A stretch of 25,856 nucleotides of DNA from a virus: positions 1 through 25,856 of the IMG/VR virus record IMGVR_UViG_3300045141_000320; one strand, given 5' to 3'. Of this stretch, positions 1 through 8,014 are shown one piece after another; position 1 is the first letter of the stretch; every line of letters starts with the position of its first letter. The notes beneath the pieces are model-generated. The model was given only the letters and a program-made list of their open reading frames with translations. It was not told where the DNA came from and searched no databases. Both the position numbers and the translations under genes were made by a program.

Positions 1-190
1 GGCCTGCCGGACCCGCAGGTCCGGTAGCGCCCGCCGGTCCGGGCGGACCCGGGACGGTCGAGGCGGCTCCGGGGGCTCCGGCCGGGCCAGTAGGTCCGGG
101 CGGACCCGGGACGGTCGAGGCGGCTCCGGGGGCTCCGGCCGGGCCCTGAGGCCCCGGGGGACCCTTGATGTTGGTTTCCTTGCCCCACAT
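1..190 (-). CDS. Collagen-like tail protein, 3' end cut by window edge
   Basis: An open frame begins with ATG at 188-190 (MWGKETNIKGPPGPQGPAG) and runs off the left edge without a stop, giving 63 visible codons. After a nine-residue head nearly everything is Gly-X-Y collagen-like sequence, broken twice by the same AASTV interruption because the DNA is duplicated at 36-145. Collagen-like stretches in phage proteins usually form trimeric stalks in tail fibres or spikes. The gene begins 6 nt after the stop of another collagen-containing gene, so the two are probably co-translated parts of the adsorption apparatus. The ribosome site is weak (GAGGGAAGTGA, rather far upstream). The C-terminal head, which would show binding function, lies outside the window. 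Confidence 0.7.
   Translation of the reverse strand, partial: MWGKETNIKGPPGPQGPAGAPGAASTVPGPPGPTGPAGAPGAASTVPGPPGPAGATGPAGPAG
36..145. repeat. 53-bp exact direct repeat, period 57 bp, in the collagen-like gene
   Basis: Positions 36-88 and 93-145 are identical. The 57-bp period equals 19 codons, so the reading frame is kept and the collagen stalk is lengthened by one unit. This looks like a recent slippage or recombination duplication, since no synonymous change separates the copies. Confidence 0.85.
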
Positions 191-196
191 GGCGGG

Positions 197-808
197 TCAC
201 TTCCCTCTGAAAGACATCCAAGTCGAGCTGGAGGCATCCCACTCCCAGACATCGCCCGTGCTTTCGTCCAGATACATGTCGCCCTGCACCCGGTTGTCCG
301 GCAGGGCAGCCGTGGGAGCCCCTGCGCCGGTGTACCAGCGCGATCCGCGCTCGCCGGGCTGTCCGGCAGGTCCCTGCGCTCCCGTCGAACCCACGGGCCC
401 CGCAGGGCCGCTGGGACCCTGTGCATACGTCGCCGGGCTGATGGGGCTGCTGCTGGTGTAGGCGTAGCCGTTGAGGTCGACGCGCCCGGCGGCGAGCATC
501 CGCACCGGCTGCCCGAGGGTGTTGCGCTGGTAGACCTCGATATGGAACCGGTCCACCATGACGGAGCCCGGGATGGTCGCCAGCCCGGCGGCGCCCGTCG
601 GGTCGTCGATGACGATGTCGTAGGCGTTGATGCAGTAGTTCGTGTAGGGCTTCAGCACCAGCTGCGGGGCCATGTCCGCGATGTTCGGGTAGGCGAGGTT
701 CGCGGGCGTCTTGAACAGGAACCGGGTGTCCCCCGGCATGCCTGCCGCCTGCGTCCACCCCACCGTGGAGTGCCCTACCGGATCGATGTAGACCGTGGCT
801 TGGTTCAT
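197..808 (-). CDS. Tail-associated protein with short collagen-like segment
   Basis: A 203-aa product. Residues 1-120 look like a beta-rich globular domain with no recognised motif. Residues 131-155 form an uninterrupted Gly-X-Y run (GPSGPAGPVGSTGAQGPAG and on), with PGERG close to its end. The last 45 residues contain GDMYLDESTGDVWEW, a Trp/Asp-rich module often found next to collagen repeats in bacterial and phage proteins. The start ATG overlaps the stop of the preceding gene in an ATGA arrangement. Its place just downstream of the tail fibre suggests a fibre, spike or adhesion component that trimerises through the collagen segment. The receptor-binding role is inferred from position and composition only. 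Confidence 0.75.
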   Translation of the reverse strand: MNQATVYIDPVGHSTVGWTQAAGMPGDTRFLFKTPANLAYPNIADMAPQLVLKPYTNYCINAYDIVIDDPTGAAGLATIPGSVMVDRFHIEVYQRNTLGQPVRMLAAGRVDLNGYAYTSSSPISPATYAQGPSGPAGPVGSTGAQGPAGQPGERGSRWYTGAGAPTAALPDNRVQGDMYLDESTGDVWEWDASSSTWMSFRGK

Positions 809-1185
809 TTGGCCCTCGCGACGGGTGGCGGCGGGTCGGTGATGTCGCCCGTGGTGAGGTCGATCACCTTGCCCGCGAACAGCGAAATCAGTTGGTCGTG
901 GGTGTAGCCGCTGTAGTCGGTCCCCGGCAGTTCGACGACCTGCATGCCGCCGGGGAACAGCCGGTCAGTCTCGACCTGCGGCGCGTGGATGATATTGAGG
1001 CCGCTGTCGGTGTCCAGTTGCACCGTGAACTTGACGCTGGGGCCCTCGAAGTTGGTGCCCGGATGGACGTAGTCGTACCAGTCGACGGCATCGCTGTCGC
1101 GCTGGGCGAATATCGCGCCCGCTGGCGCCATCGTCGGCAGCGTCGCTGGCGTGTAGACCGTCCACGTCCCGTGGTCCTTGATCAT
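805..1185 (-). CDS. Small protein of the tail-fibre cluster, function unknown
   Basis: A 126-aa protein beginning MIKDHGTWTVYTPATLP. It starts inside the stop of the tail-fibre gene (ATGA overlap) and its own stop overlaps the next start, so it sits in a tightly coupled fibre cassette. Composition is mixed and soluble, rich in Asp, Thr and aromatic residues, with no membrane segment or catalytic motif that I recognise. The proline run DPPPPVARAK closes the protein. It could be a fibre chaperone, a fibre-tip subunit or a minor tail protein; position is the only support for any of these. Confidence 0.7.
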   Translation of the reverse strand: MIKDHGTWTVYTPATLPTMAPAGAIFAQRDSDAVDWYDYVHPGTNFEGPSVKFTVQLDTDSGLNIIHAPQVETDRLFPGGMQVVELPGTDYSGYTHDQLISLFAGKVIDLTTGDITDPPPPVARAK

Positions 1186-2255
1186 GATGCATACCCGACG
1201 GTGTACCAGTTGTTGGTGTAGAATTGCAGATAGCGGTAACGCACGTTGAGATACGCCGGTTGGGTCTCCGTGCCGCCGACGATGTAGGCGCCGGTCATGA
1301 CGCCGCCGTTGTAGAGGCTGTCTCCCGCGCCGCCGGGGCCCGTCGGCACCCCGCTGTCCCCGGCGTATACCCAGCGCAGGCTGGATATGCCGTTGCTGGC
1401 GGGGATCGAGAAGATGATGCGGCCCATGTCGGTGCCGTCCACCTGCACGCGGACGCCGCCGCCGTCCCAGCCGATGTAGATTTTATTGGTGGCCTGCGCG
1501 TAGCCGCCGCTCTGCTGGACCGGCGTGAAGCCCAGTGTCGGCTGGTAATTGGCCGCCACCCAGTTAGCGTTGGCGGCGTCGGTGCCGACCGTGGGTGTGG
1601 CGACGCCCAGCGGCGCACTCGGTAGCTGGTACCGGGTGCCGTCAAAGTAGAGGTAGTGCGTGCCGTTGCTGCCGAGGAAGATGGCGCCCGTGGTGGCGTT
1701 GCGCGCGCTATAGAGGTCGCCGTTGACCTGCACCCGGCCGTCGGTCCGGTTGATCACGAGGGGCGTGCCGAGCGCCGTCACGCCGTCGTCGGCATAGCGC
1801 GTGAGGTCGAAGTCGGATCCGGTGTTGTTGGTTCCGGTCTCGGTGGTGCCGTTGCCGAGGCGCATGATCCAGCGGGTCTTGTCCATGTGCTGGCCGACGA
1901 GGCTGGCGCCGAGGCTGTCGGTGTCGTCGAGGATGAACTGGGGCCCGTCCTTCTTGATCGTCAGGTTGCCGGTCAGGACGTTGTCGCCCAGCTTGGGCAG
2001 CTTGGTGTCCGCGTAGGACATCGTCGCCGCGTCCTGCGGGTTGACCGGGTTGGCGAGGCCCGTGATCCGCTTGTTGTTCCACGGGATGTTCTGCGTGACG
2101 ATGGTCTGGCCGTCCTTGGTGATGCAGTTCGTGAGACCGGCGGCAAAGCCGTCGTCCTCGTTGTCGTGATAGTCGGCCCTGATCTTGATGCCAGCCGTCG
2201 CGTCCGCCACCCAGTTGCGGACCCGCTGGAAAACGCCTGATCCGTTAAAAGGCAT
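1182..2255 (-). CDS. Tail fibre protein
   Basis: A 357-aa protein. Residues 1-85 follow the pattern seen at the N-terminus of many podovirus fibres: FAAGLTNCITKDGQT around 37-51, then NIPWNNKRITGLANP at 56-70 and QDAATMSYAD at 74-83. This region typically attaches the fibre to the virion. The rest is Gly/Asn/Thr/Tyr-rich and beta-prone, as expected for a fibre shaft and tip, and ends with several Trp/Tyr residues. A good ribosome site (AGGAAGAGGAACACCG) precedes the ATG. The start overlaps the end of the upstream gene by 11 nt. No intramolecular chaperone or lyase motif is evident. Confidence 0.85.
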   Translation of the reverse strand: MPFNGSGVFQRVRNWVADATAGIKIRADYHDNEDDGFAAGLTNCITKDGQTIVTQNIPWNNKRITGLANPVNPQDAATMSYADTKLPKLGDNVLTGNLTIKKDGPQFILDDTDSLGASLVGQHMDKTRWIMRLGNGTTETGTNNTGSDFDLTRYADDGVTALGTPLVINRTDGRVQVNGDLYSARNATTGAIFLGSNGTHYLYFDGTRYQLPSAPLGVATPTVGTDAANANWVAANYQPTLGFTPVQQSGGYAQATNKIYIGWDGGGVRVQVDGTDMGRIIFSIPASNGISSLRWVYAGDSGVPTGPGGAGDSLYNGGVMTGAYIVGGTETQPAYLNVRYRYLQFYTNNWYTVGYAS

Positions 2256-2634
2256 CGGTGTTCCTCTTCCTGTCGTCGAACATGATCCGCCCGCCGGGGC
2301 TGACCAGTTGGTCCTGCTCGTTCCAAGCCGGGGAATTCGGCAGGGCCCACTGGCTTTCTCTAGAAAACGTCTCGTGCTGCGGCGTCTTCCAGAAATCCGG
2401 ATAGTGCATGCGGCCGTCGTTGGGGTCGACGCCGCTGGTCGCGCGCGGATCGCCGTTCATCAGGGCCCGGTAGAAACCACGCATGTCGTAGTCGTTGCCC
2501 GCCGTCGGCACGTTGTTCTTCGCTACCCACGCCTGAAACAACTGCTCTTCCATGGGCGTCAAACCGGTCTGGTACGTCGCGGGCGTCTGCCGGACGTAGG
2601 GCGCGTTGGCGGACGGCAAGTCGAACTGCCCCAT
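2245..2634 (-). CDS. Conserved small phage virion protein
   Basis: A 129-aa protein starting MGQFDLPSANAPYVRQTP. The central part (YDMRGFYRALMNGDPRA, then MHYPDFWKTPQHETFSRES) matches a pattern I know from many phage proteins annotated only as hypothetical: a YDMRGF/Y core followed by a HxPDxxKxPxHxTFSxES-like stretch. These usually lie near fibre or ejection genes. Molecular function is not established. Start choice: the ATG at 2632-2634 has GTGAGG just upstream and follows the previous stop by 6 nt. Confidence 0.75.
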   Translation of the reverse strand: MGQFDLPSANAPYVRQTPATYQTGLTPMEEQLFQAWVAKNNVPTAGNDYDMRGFYRALMNGDPRATSGVDPNDGRMHYPDFWKTPQHETFSRESQWALPNSPAWNEQDQLVSPGGRIMFDDRKRNTDAF

Positions 2635-2640
2635 GGGGCC

Positions 2641-2874
2641 TCACATCTGGTCTTTGTCGGCGTCCTTGACGAAGCCCTTGGGGCCTCCGCCCATCTTGAT
2701 CGGGGGCTTCTTGCCGGACTTCGGCAGTCCGTACTGCTTGGGCTGCTGCAGGCCCTTCTGCATCGCCTTGGTCGTCGTGTAGCCGTCCCCCGTGGCCTGC
2801 GAAATGGCGCTGGGGCGCTGGGCCTTGGCGTATTCGTTGGCGATGCCGGGCGGCACGTCTGCGGTGGTCTTCAT
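2641..2874 (-). CDS. Small Lys/Gly-rich protein, function unknown
   Basis: A 77-aa product whose ATG overlaps the stop of the upstream 583-aa gene (ATGA at 2871-2874). It begins MKTTADVPPGIANEYAK and ends with a basic Gly/Lys/Pro segment (KKPPIKMGGGPKGFVKD). Both boundaries fit the coupled layout of this operon, which is the main reason to call it real. A longer open frame upstream in the same frame is an out-of-frame shadow of the neighbouring gene. It may be a minor virion or DNA-associated protein; no family is recognised. Confidence 0.6.
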   Translation of the reverse strand: MKTTADVPPGIANEYAKAQRPSAISQATGDGYTTTKAMQKGLQQPKQYGLPKSGKKPPIKMGGGPKGFVKDADKDQM

Positions 2875-4622
2875 CGTTGTGGCTCCTGCTGGTTGCCGAT
2901 GACCTGTGAACCGACGCGCGGGGCCATCCGTTCGAGGTCCTGCGCGAAGAGTATCTTGGCGAGGTCGCCCCGCGTGATGGCGGCCCCGGGGACCGGAGTT
3001 GGCGATCCGGTGATGCTTCTCAGCAGCGCGTTGACGTTCTGCTGCCCGCGCGCCGCTGCGGCGTTCTCCAAGGCCCCGCCGATCCCTTTCGCCGCCATCG
3101 TCACCGGCACGCCGATCAGGCCCCCGGCCACCGAGTGGCCCAGATCGAAACCCTTCCACAACCCGAGCGACGAAGCCAGACCGGCCGCGCCGATGCCCGC
3201 GAGGTTGGAATTCCGGCTCAACGCGCTTCCGGCGTTGCCCAGCCGGTTCTGGCCCGGATCGCCGTTGACGATCCGGCTCAGGAGTTCGCGCTGGTCGGGC
3301 GTGTACGGGTCGTAGGCTCCGGGCCTGCTGATCCGCTTCTCCACGGCACCGAACTCGGCCTTCATGGCCTTGTTGGGGTCGATGCCGCTGTTGATGGCTT
3401 CCTTGCGCGCGACGTTGTCGACGTGCCAAGAGGCGTCGTCGGCAAGGGCGGCGCCCCGCCACAGGTTCCGGGCCTGCCCGTAGGCGTCCTTGACGTTGAT
3501 GTTGTTGGGGTTCAGGGCCGGGGCCGTGTTGTTCACGAGGCGGTCGATCTCGTTGATCATCGCGCCTGCGGCCCGGCGGGTGCTGGCGTCGGGGCCCCGG
3601 GCCTGATCCGCAATCGCCGAGCGGATGTCGTGGAGCTGGTTGAAGGTCGCGCCCTGCCGGGTCAGCCTGAGCAGGTCGTTGAAGTGGTCCTCCAGCGTCG
3701 GGTTGGCCGTCGGGGTGTACTGCGAGGTATTCCGCAGGTCGTGCAGCGCCGTGTATAGCCCCGCCGTCTGCTGCGGATCGTAGGCGATGCCGTTGTTGTC
3801 GAGTTGCCTGAAATAGGTCTTGGCCTCGTCCTTCAGGGCTTGGGGGCTGTCGCCCCGCGCCGCGACGGCCTCGGCTGCGGCACCCCGGCGCGCGGCGGGC
3901 ATGAAGGTCTTCGTGGTCTTGTCGAGCACCCCCGCCGTCCCGGCGCTCAGTGCCGCATTGGTGGCGGCGCCCGTCACGGCCCCCCTGACGCTGCCCGCAT
4001 TCTGCGAGGCGCCCTCGATGGCCCCGGGAATGGCAGCCTGACCCATGACCTTGAGCGTGCTGGCGGGCGCCGTCGCGGCACGGACGCCGGGCATCGCCAT
4101 CGTGGCGGGCAACTGCGCCAGCCCGCCGACGACGGGCGCGATGGAGCCCGTCATCTTCTCGGCGGTGGCGGCGCGGTCGTTCATGAAGTCGACGCCCGCC
4201 TTGTAGCGTTCGCCGAAGCTGGAGCCCGGATAGGAATTCAGCAGCCCGCCGGTCGCCGCGCCGATGGCGGCCGAGATCGGCCTCGCGGTGCTGAGGGTGG
4301 CGGCGTCGGCGATGTAGTCCAGAGGGCCCGGCGTGTAGGGCGAGCCGGATTTCATCTTGGTCGCGATGTCGCGGATGCGCGCCACGCTCTTCTGGGCCTC
4401 GGTGGGCTCCGACGGGGGGTCGAACTCCAGTGTCCGCCGGTTGCTGAAGTCGAAATTACCCTGACTGATCGGCACGCTGGGCGGCGCGTTCGCGCGGACT
4501 ATTTCCTGCCCACGGCGGATCTCCTCGGGCGTGAGGTTGCTCTCGCTGATCGGCACGCGCGGAGGCCCTGCAGGCTGCCTGCCGGGTTCGGTCGCGGTGT
4601 CGAATTCGAGGCTGGTCGCCAT
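2871..4622 (-). CDS. Large Ala/Gly-rich internal virion (ejection-type) protein
   Basis: A 583-aa protein. The N-terminal 75 residues are polar and carry a loose internal duplication (RVPISESNL with SLEFD nearby, then SVPISQGNF with TLEFD). From about 100 there are several Gly/Ala-rich apolar helices (PISAAIGAATGGLLNS near 115-130, SIAPVVGGLAQLPATMAMPG at 160-179, and a long one near 475-525 containing HSVAGGLIGVPVTMAAKGI). Between them are charged helical stretches. Amphipathic, membrane-compatible segments in a large protein after the hub and lysin genes are typical of podovirus ejection proteins that line the DNA channel. Its start overlaps the upstream stop by 1 nt. The assignment rests on composition and synteny, not on a specific motif. 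Confidence 0.65.
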   Translation of the reverse strand: MATSLEFDTATEPGRQPAGPPRVPISESNLTPEEIRRGQEIVRANAPPSVPISQGNFDFSNRRTLEFDPPSEPTEAQKSVARIRDIATKMKSGSPYTPGPLDYIADAATLSTARPISAAIGAATGGLLNSYPGSSFGERYKAGVDFMNDRAATAEKMTGSIAPVVGGLAQLPATMAMPGVRAATAPASTLKVMGQAAIPGAIEGASQNAGSVRGAVTGAATNAALSAGTAGVLDKTTKTFMPAARRGAAAEAVAARGDSPQALKDEAKTYFRQLDNNGIAYDPQQTAGLYTALHDLRNTSQYTPTANPTLEDHFNDLLRLTRQGATFNQLHDIRSAIADQARGPDASTRRAAGAMINEIDRLVNNTAPALNPNNINVKDAYGQARNLWRGAALADDASWHVDNVARKEAINSGIDPNKAMKAEFGAVEKRISRPGAYDPYTPDQRELLSRIVNGDPGQNRLGNAGSALSRNSNLAGIGAAGLASSLGLWKGFDLGHSVAGGLIGVPVTMAAKGIGGALENAAAARGQQNVNALLRSITGSPTPVPGAAITRGDLAKILFAQDLERMAPRVGSQVIGNQQEPQR

Positions 4623-6166
4623 CAGCGTGCTGTCCCTGTCCGTCCGTCCGGCAGCCTGAACTTGGTATTCGGCGGAAGCTTCAGGGCGTCAGCTTCGGAA
4701 CTGACGCTCGTGATGTCCCCGGCCGGGGGCGGAGCCGGGACGGCAGTGGTCCCGCCGCCACCGGCACCTGCTGGAGCCGGGGCCGGAGCCGGGGTTCCGC
4801 CGCCGCCACCACCGGCCGGTGCCGGGGCTGCGGTGCCGGAGGCCTTCTTGGCGTCCGCCAACTGCGCGTCTATGGCCCCGGGGTCGCCGCGAAGCTGCCT
4901 GAGGGCGTTGGCGTGCGTGCCCTTGTCGATCTGCGCGGCGGTTATCAGCCGATCCAAGCCCGCCCTGCGCTGTTCGGGCGAGGCGTTCGGGTTGTTCATG
5001 ACATCGATGAACTTCTGCATCTCGAAGTCGGTGGATTGCCCCTTCAGCGTCGTGGACATCTCCTTGATGGCTTTTTCGTTCACTATCGAGTTGAAGTCGT
5101 TCGTGCGCTGGGCCTTCGCCTTGGCCGCGTCGCTGACCATGCCGCCGACGAGCGGGATATCCGCCGCGCCGAGCGCGGCCCCCGTCTTGACGCCCGCCCA
5201 AGGCCCGACGTTTATGCCGTCGGGGTGGTTGAGCAGGTCCCTTGCCGTCAACAGCTTGTCGAGCGACTGGGCATGATCCCGGTAGGTGGTCGCGGCGTCG
5301 GTCTGGGCCTTGACCTGTGCCGGGGGTATCGCGGTCATCTGCTGCTGCGCGGCAGCCCCGACTTCCGGCGAGATGATGCCGCTCTTCACGTCGGCACCCA
5401 CCTGCCCGACGGTGCTCTGCGGCTGGGACGCCTTGAAGGCCTGATCCGCCGCCTGCTTCTTCAGTTCGAACACCTGCTGCTTCTCCTGCAGCGCGGCCTG
5501 CGCGTCGATCTTCTGCTGCGCGGTGCCGTCCTGATTGGCGCGGTCCAGCGCCGCCTGCGCGCCCTTGAAATCGCGCTCCGCCTGCGCGGCCTCGGCATTG
5601 GCCTTCTGCGACTGGGTGGCGAGGTCCATCTGGGTCTGGCGGGTGGCGGCGCCTTCTTCCTTGGTGACGCCCATCTGCTCGCGGGCGAGTTCGGCCTGCT
5701 GCTTCTGGCCCGACGCCGTCAGGGCCCGGTCGGCCTCCTTCTGGCCACCCTCGAAGGTCTGCTTGCTGGTCTGCGCGGTATCTTCGTGCGCGTACTGCGC
5801 CGACTTCTGCCGGGCCTCGTAGGCCTGCTTGAGAAGCTCGTCGCGGAGGCCCGGATCGGCCATGCCGATCTGGCCAAGCTCCGTCCCGGACCAGTCGGCC
5901 CCTGCGGCGTGCTTCGCCATGATCGTCGCCAGTTGCTGCTTCTGGTCCGCGATGGCCTGCAGGTTGCGGCCTTCCCGCATCTGGTCGCCGACGATGCCGA
6001 GGACGTGGCCGATGCCTCCCGGTATCGTCGCCATCGTCGCGGCATCGCTCTGCTGGGCCGCCTGCTGGGCCAGCAGGTCCTTCTGGCGCTGCTCCAGCGC
6101 CTTGATGGACATGGCTTTCAGCGCGTCGCTGTAGCCCGGCGTACTGGACGGGAAAAAGATCGCCAT
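4622..6166 (-). CDS. Coiled-coil Gln/Ala-rich internal virion protein
   Basis: A 514-aa product if translation begins at the ATG at 6164-6166 (MAIFFPSSTPGYSDALK), one base beyond the upstream stop and preceded by GGGGTGA. A GTG six codons earlier is less likely because it lies inside the upstream gene. Residues about 120-250 are Gln/Ala/Lys/Glu-rich with heptad-like spacing, giving a long predicted coiled coil. The C-terminal third has a compact charged helical region and then a low-complexity linker of Ala-Pro and poly-Gly (around 440-475) before a short conserved-looking tail. Position between the lysin and another large Ala-rich protein suggests an ejection or internal core protein. No enzyme motif is seen. 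Confidence 0.65.
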   Translation of the reverse strand: MAIFFPSSTPGYSDALKAMSIKALEQRQKDLLAQQAAQQSDAATMATIPGGIGHVLGIVGDQMREGRNLQAIADQKQQLATIMAKHAAGADWSGTELGQIGMADPGLRDELLKQAYEARQKSAQYAHEDTAQTSKQTFEGGQKEADRALTASGQKQQAELAREQMGVTKEEGAATRQTQMDLATQSQKANAEAAQAERDFKGAQAALDRANQDGTAQQKIDAQAALQEKQQVFELKKQAADQAFKASQPQSTVGQVGADVKSGIISPEVGAAAQQQMTAIPPAQVKAQTDAATTYRDHAQSLDKLLTARDLLNHPDGINVGPWAGVKTGAALGAADIPLVGGMVSDAAKAKAQRTNDFNSIVNEKAIKEMSTTLKGQSTDFEMQKFIDVMNNPNASPEQRRAGLDRLITAAQIDKGTHANALRQLRGDPGAIDAQLADAKKASGTAAPAPAGGGGGGTPAPAPAPAGAGGGGTTAVPAPPPAGDITSVSSEADALKLPPNTKFRLPDGRTGTAR

Positions 6167-6167
6167 T

Positions 6168-8003
6168 TCACCCCAACCTTCCACTGTTGAGACGCTGTAG
6201 CGCCGCCGCCAGTTGCTGCCGCTGGGCGTCGGCTATCTTGGGGTCCACCATCGGGACGGGCCCCGGCGGGACGGGCAGGCTAACCATCGGCACGTTCGCG
6301 GGACCCGACGGCTTCGACGCGTTCTGCATCACCGGGCCCTTGGCGAAAATATCCCCCAGATCGCCGAGGCCCGCACCCAGTTTGTCGCCGAAACTCTGCC
6401 CGCCGGACGACGCGACATCGGGTGTCGCGGCAGGGGTGCTGGCGTCGGGCGTCGAGCCACCGCCACTGTCCGTGCCGGTCCCGGTCCCGGTTCCCGGTGT
6501 GGCGTCGGTGCCGCCGAGGTTGGCGCTGTAGGCATCGGCGAAGTTGAGGCCCTTCCAGTTGGAATTGGGTTCGGCGCCTCCGGGAAGGCTCGTCCACGTC
6601 CCGCTCAAGGCCTTGCTGACGTTGTTGAGGGTGTTCGGGTCGCCGGAGATCAGGTCCTGATCGAGTTGGCGGCCGGTCTTCTGGTTGTAGACATCCTTGG
6701 CGTAGTTCCATGCCGCCGTGTCCTGCGTCTCGGGCTTGAAGTCGGTATAGCCGTATTTCTTGGCCTGTTCGGCCCACGTCGACGGCAGGAACTGGTACTG
6801 GCCCGACGCCGCGTGTCCAGTCGGGGCCTTTGAGAAGTCCGTGATCTGGCCGCCGCCGTTGATCAGGCCGTAGGCGCCCTTCGGGGCTTCGCCTCGGGCG
6901 ATGGTGGACAGGAAGGCCTTCTTGACGCTGTCGATGTCGAGCCCTGCCGGGGCTCCGGCGGCGTTTACCGGGCCCTTGGGGCCCGTGTCGGGGATCGGCA
7001 CGCCCTCGGGGCTCATCTTCGGCGTGGTGTCGGCGACAGTCTGGGCGACCTGCCCCTTGAATGCGGGGTTCATCTGGATGTGCGGCGCGTCCCCCCGCAC
7101 CGGGAAGTGCAGGCCGAACTGGTCCTTGTTCCCGGCATACAGCCAGTCCCTGAAGGGGCTGCTGGGGATGTCGCCGGCCTTGCCTAGCTGGTGCTGCGAG
7201 TGCCCGGGAGGCGCCGCCGCGTACTTGGTCCCGTGCGCGCTGTCGTCCCAGTAAACCTGTTGCACATCCGAGCCTCTGGCCAGTTCGCCGTACTGGGGGT
7301 CCTTGCCGGTAGCCCGCTGATAGGCCTGCCCCGCCGCCGCGAGCCGGGAGGCGAATTCGGGATCCACCGGCGTGTACGGCCCGGGGGTGCCGGGATGCAC
7401 CGGCACGATCTGGCCGTCCCGCAGCACGCTGGCGTGGCCGCCATACTTGGCGATGTAGTCCAAGGCCGGGTTGCCGCCGGCGGGCAGTTGCGCGGCCGCC
7501 GCCACCGTCGGGCCCCGGGACGCCGTCGCCGGGGGCGCGATCACGTTCCCGACGGGCGGCGAGGTGGACGCCGGAGGTCCCGGGGCAGGCGGCGGAACGG
7601 GGGTTGGAGCAGGCGCAGGCGCCGGGGCTGGCGCGGGCGCGGGTGCAGGCGCCGGGGCTGGCACGGGCGCAGGAGCGGGTGCAGGCGCCTCGGGCGGCGG
7701 CGGAGGGTCCTTGACGGCCTGCTCGACCTGCGCCGGGGTCAGCCCCATTTTCGCGATGTAGGGCTGGAGGCCGCTCATGATCATGCTGCGCGTGATGAAG
7801 TTGCTGTTCTTCAGCGTGTCGCGCAGCGACGACTTGGCCATGTCCGCCGGGACGAGGTGGGCCTGATTGGGCGCGAACTGCCGCACCAGTTCGCCGACCG
7901 GCGTGTCCAGCATGCCGTGCAGTTGCCGGATGCCCGGCGACACGCGCGGCGAACCGGGCGCCATCGAGGTATCCTGACGAGGCAAGGCGTACTGGTTGGC
8001 CAC
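6168..8003 (-). CDS. Virion-associated lysin: M15 D,D-peptidase plus GH104-type lysozyme
   Basis: A 611-aa protein starting at GTG (8001-8003) with AAGGA eight bases upstream. Residues 101-147 are an Ala-Pro linker. Residues about 180-315 form an M15/VanY-type peptidase: the zinc motif SxHxxGxAxD is present exactly (S269, H271, G274, A276, D278) and the later histidine is H308 in DAPHIQM. Residues about 357-475 resemble the phage lambda R lysozyme family (GH104): AFLSTIARGEAPKGAYGL with the expected catalytic Glu at 372, INGGGQITDFS, SGQYQFLPSTW, and SLPGG at the end. A Gly/Thr/Ser/Pro linker and a 70-residue tail follow. It should cleave both peptide and glycan parts of peptidoglycan. Its place among ejection genes favours a role in cell-wall penetration at infection rather than lysis; no holin is seen nearby. 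Confidence 0.88.
   Translation of the reverse strand: MANQYALPRQDTSMAPGSPRVSPGIRQLHGMLDTPVGELVRQFAPNQAHLVPADMAKSSLRDTLKNSNFITRSMIMSGLQPYIAKMGLTPAQVEQAVKDPPPPPEAPAPAPAPVPAPAPAPAPAPAPAPAPAPTPVPPPAPGPPASTSPPVGNVIAPPATASRGPTVAAAAQLPAGGNPALDYIAKYGGHASVLRDGQIVPVHPGTPGPYTPVDPEFASRLAAAGQAYQRATGKDPQYGELARGSDVQQVYWDDSAHGTKYAAAPPGHSQHQLGKAGDIPSSPFRDWLYAGNKDQFGLHFPVRGDAPHIQMNPAFKGQVAQTVADTTPKMSPEGVPIPDTGPKGPVNAAGAPAGLDIDSVKKAFLSTIARGEAPKGAYGLINGGGQITDFSKAPTGHAASGQYQFLPSTWAEQAKKYGYTDFKPETQDTAAWNYAKDVYNQKTGRQLDQDLISGDPNTLNNVSKALSGTWTSLPGGAEPNSNWKGLNFADAYSANLGGTDATPGTGTGTGTDSGGGSTPDASTPAATPDVASSGGQSFGDKLGAGLGDLGDIFAKGPVMQNASKPSGPANVPMVSLPVPPGPVPMVDPKIADAQRQQLAAALQRLNSGRLG
7615..7662. repeat. Repeat in Ala-Pro linker of the lysin gene
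   Basis: An 18-bp word (gcaggcgccggggctggc) occurs at 7615-7632 and 7645-7662, period 30 bp (10 codons), within a longer Ala-Pro-coding tract. The linker has probably expanded in frame by slippage. Confidence 0.7.
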
Positions 8004-8014
8004 GGATCAAATCC

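Noticed and set aside
3804-5276. A 490-codon plus-strand open frame
   Set aside because: It lies antisense across the junction of the 583-aa and 514-aa genes, has no ribosome site and a composition typical of shadow frames.
6280-8010. A 576-codon minus-strand frame overlapping the lysin gene
   Set aside because: The other frame carries the exact M15 and lysozyme motifs; this one is Arg/Pro-rich with no motif.
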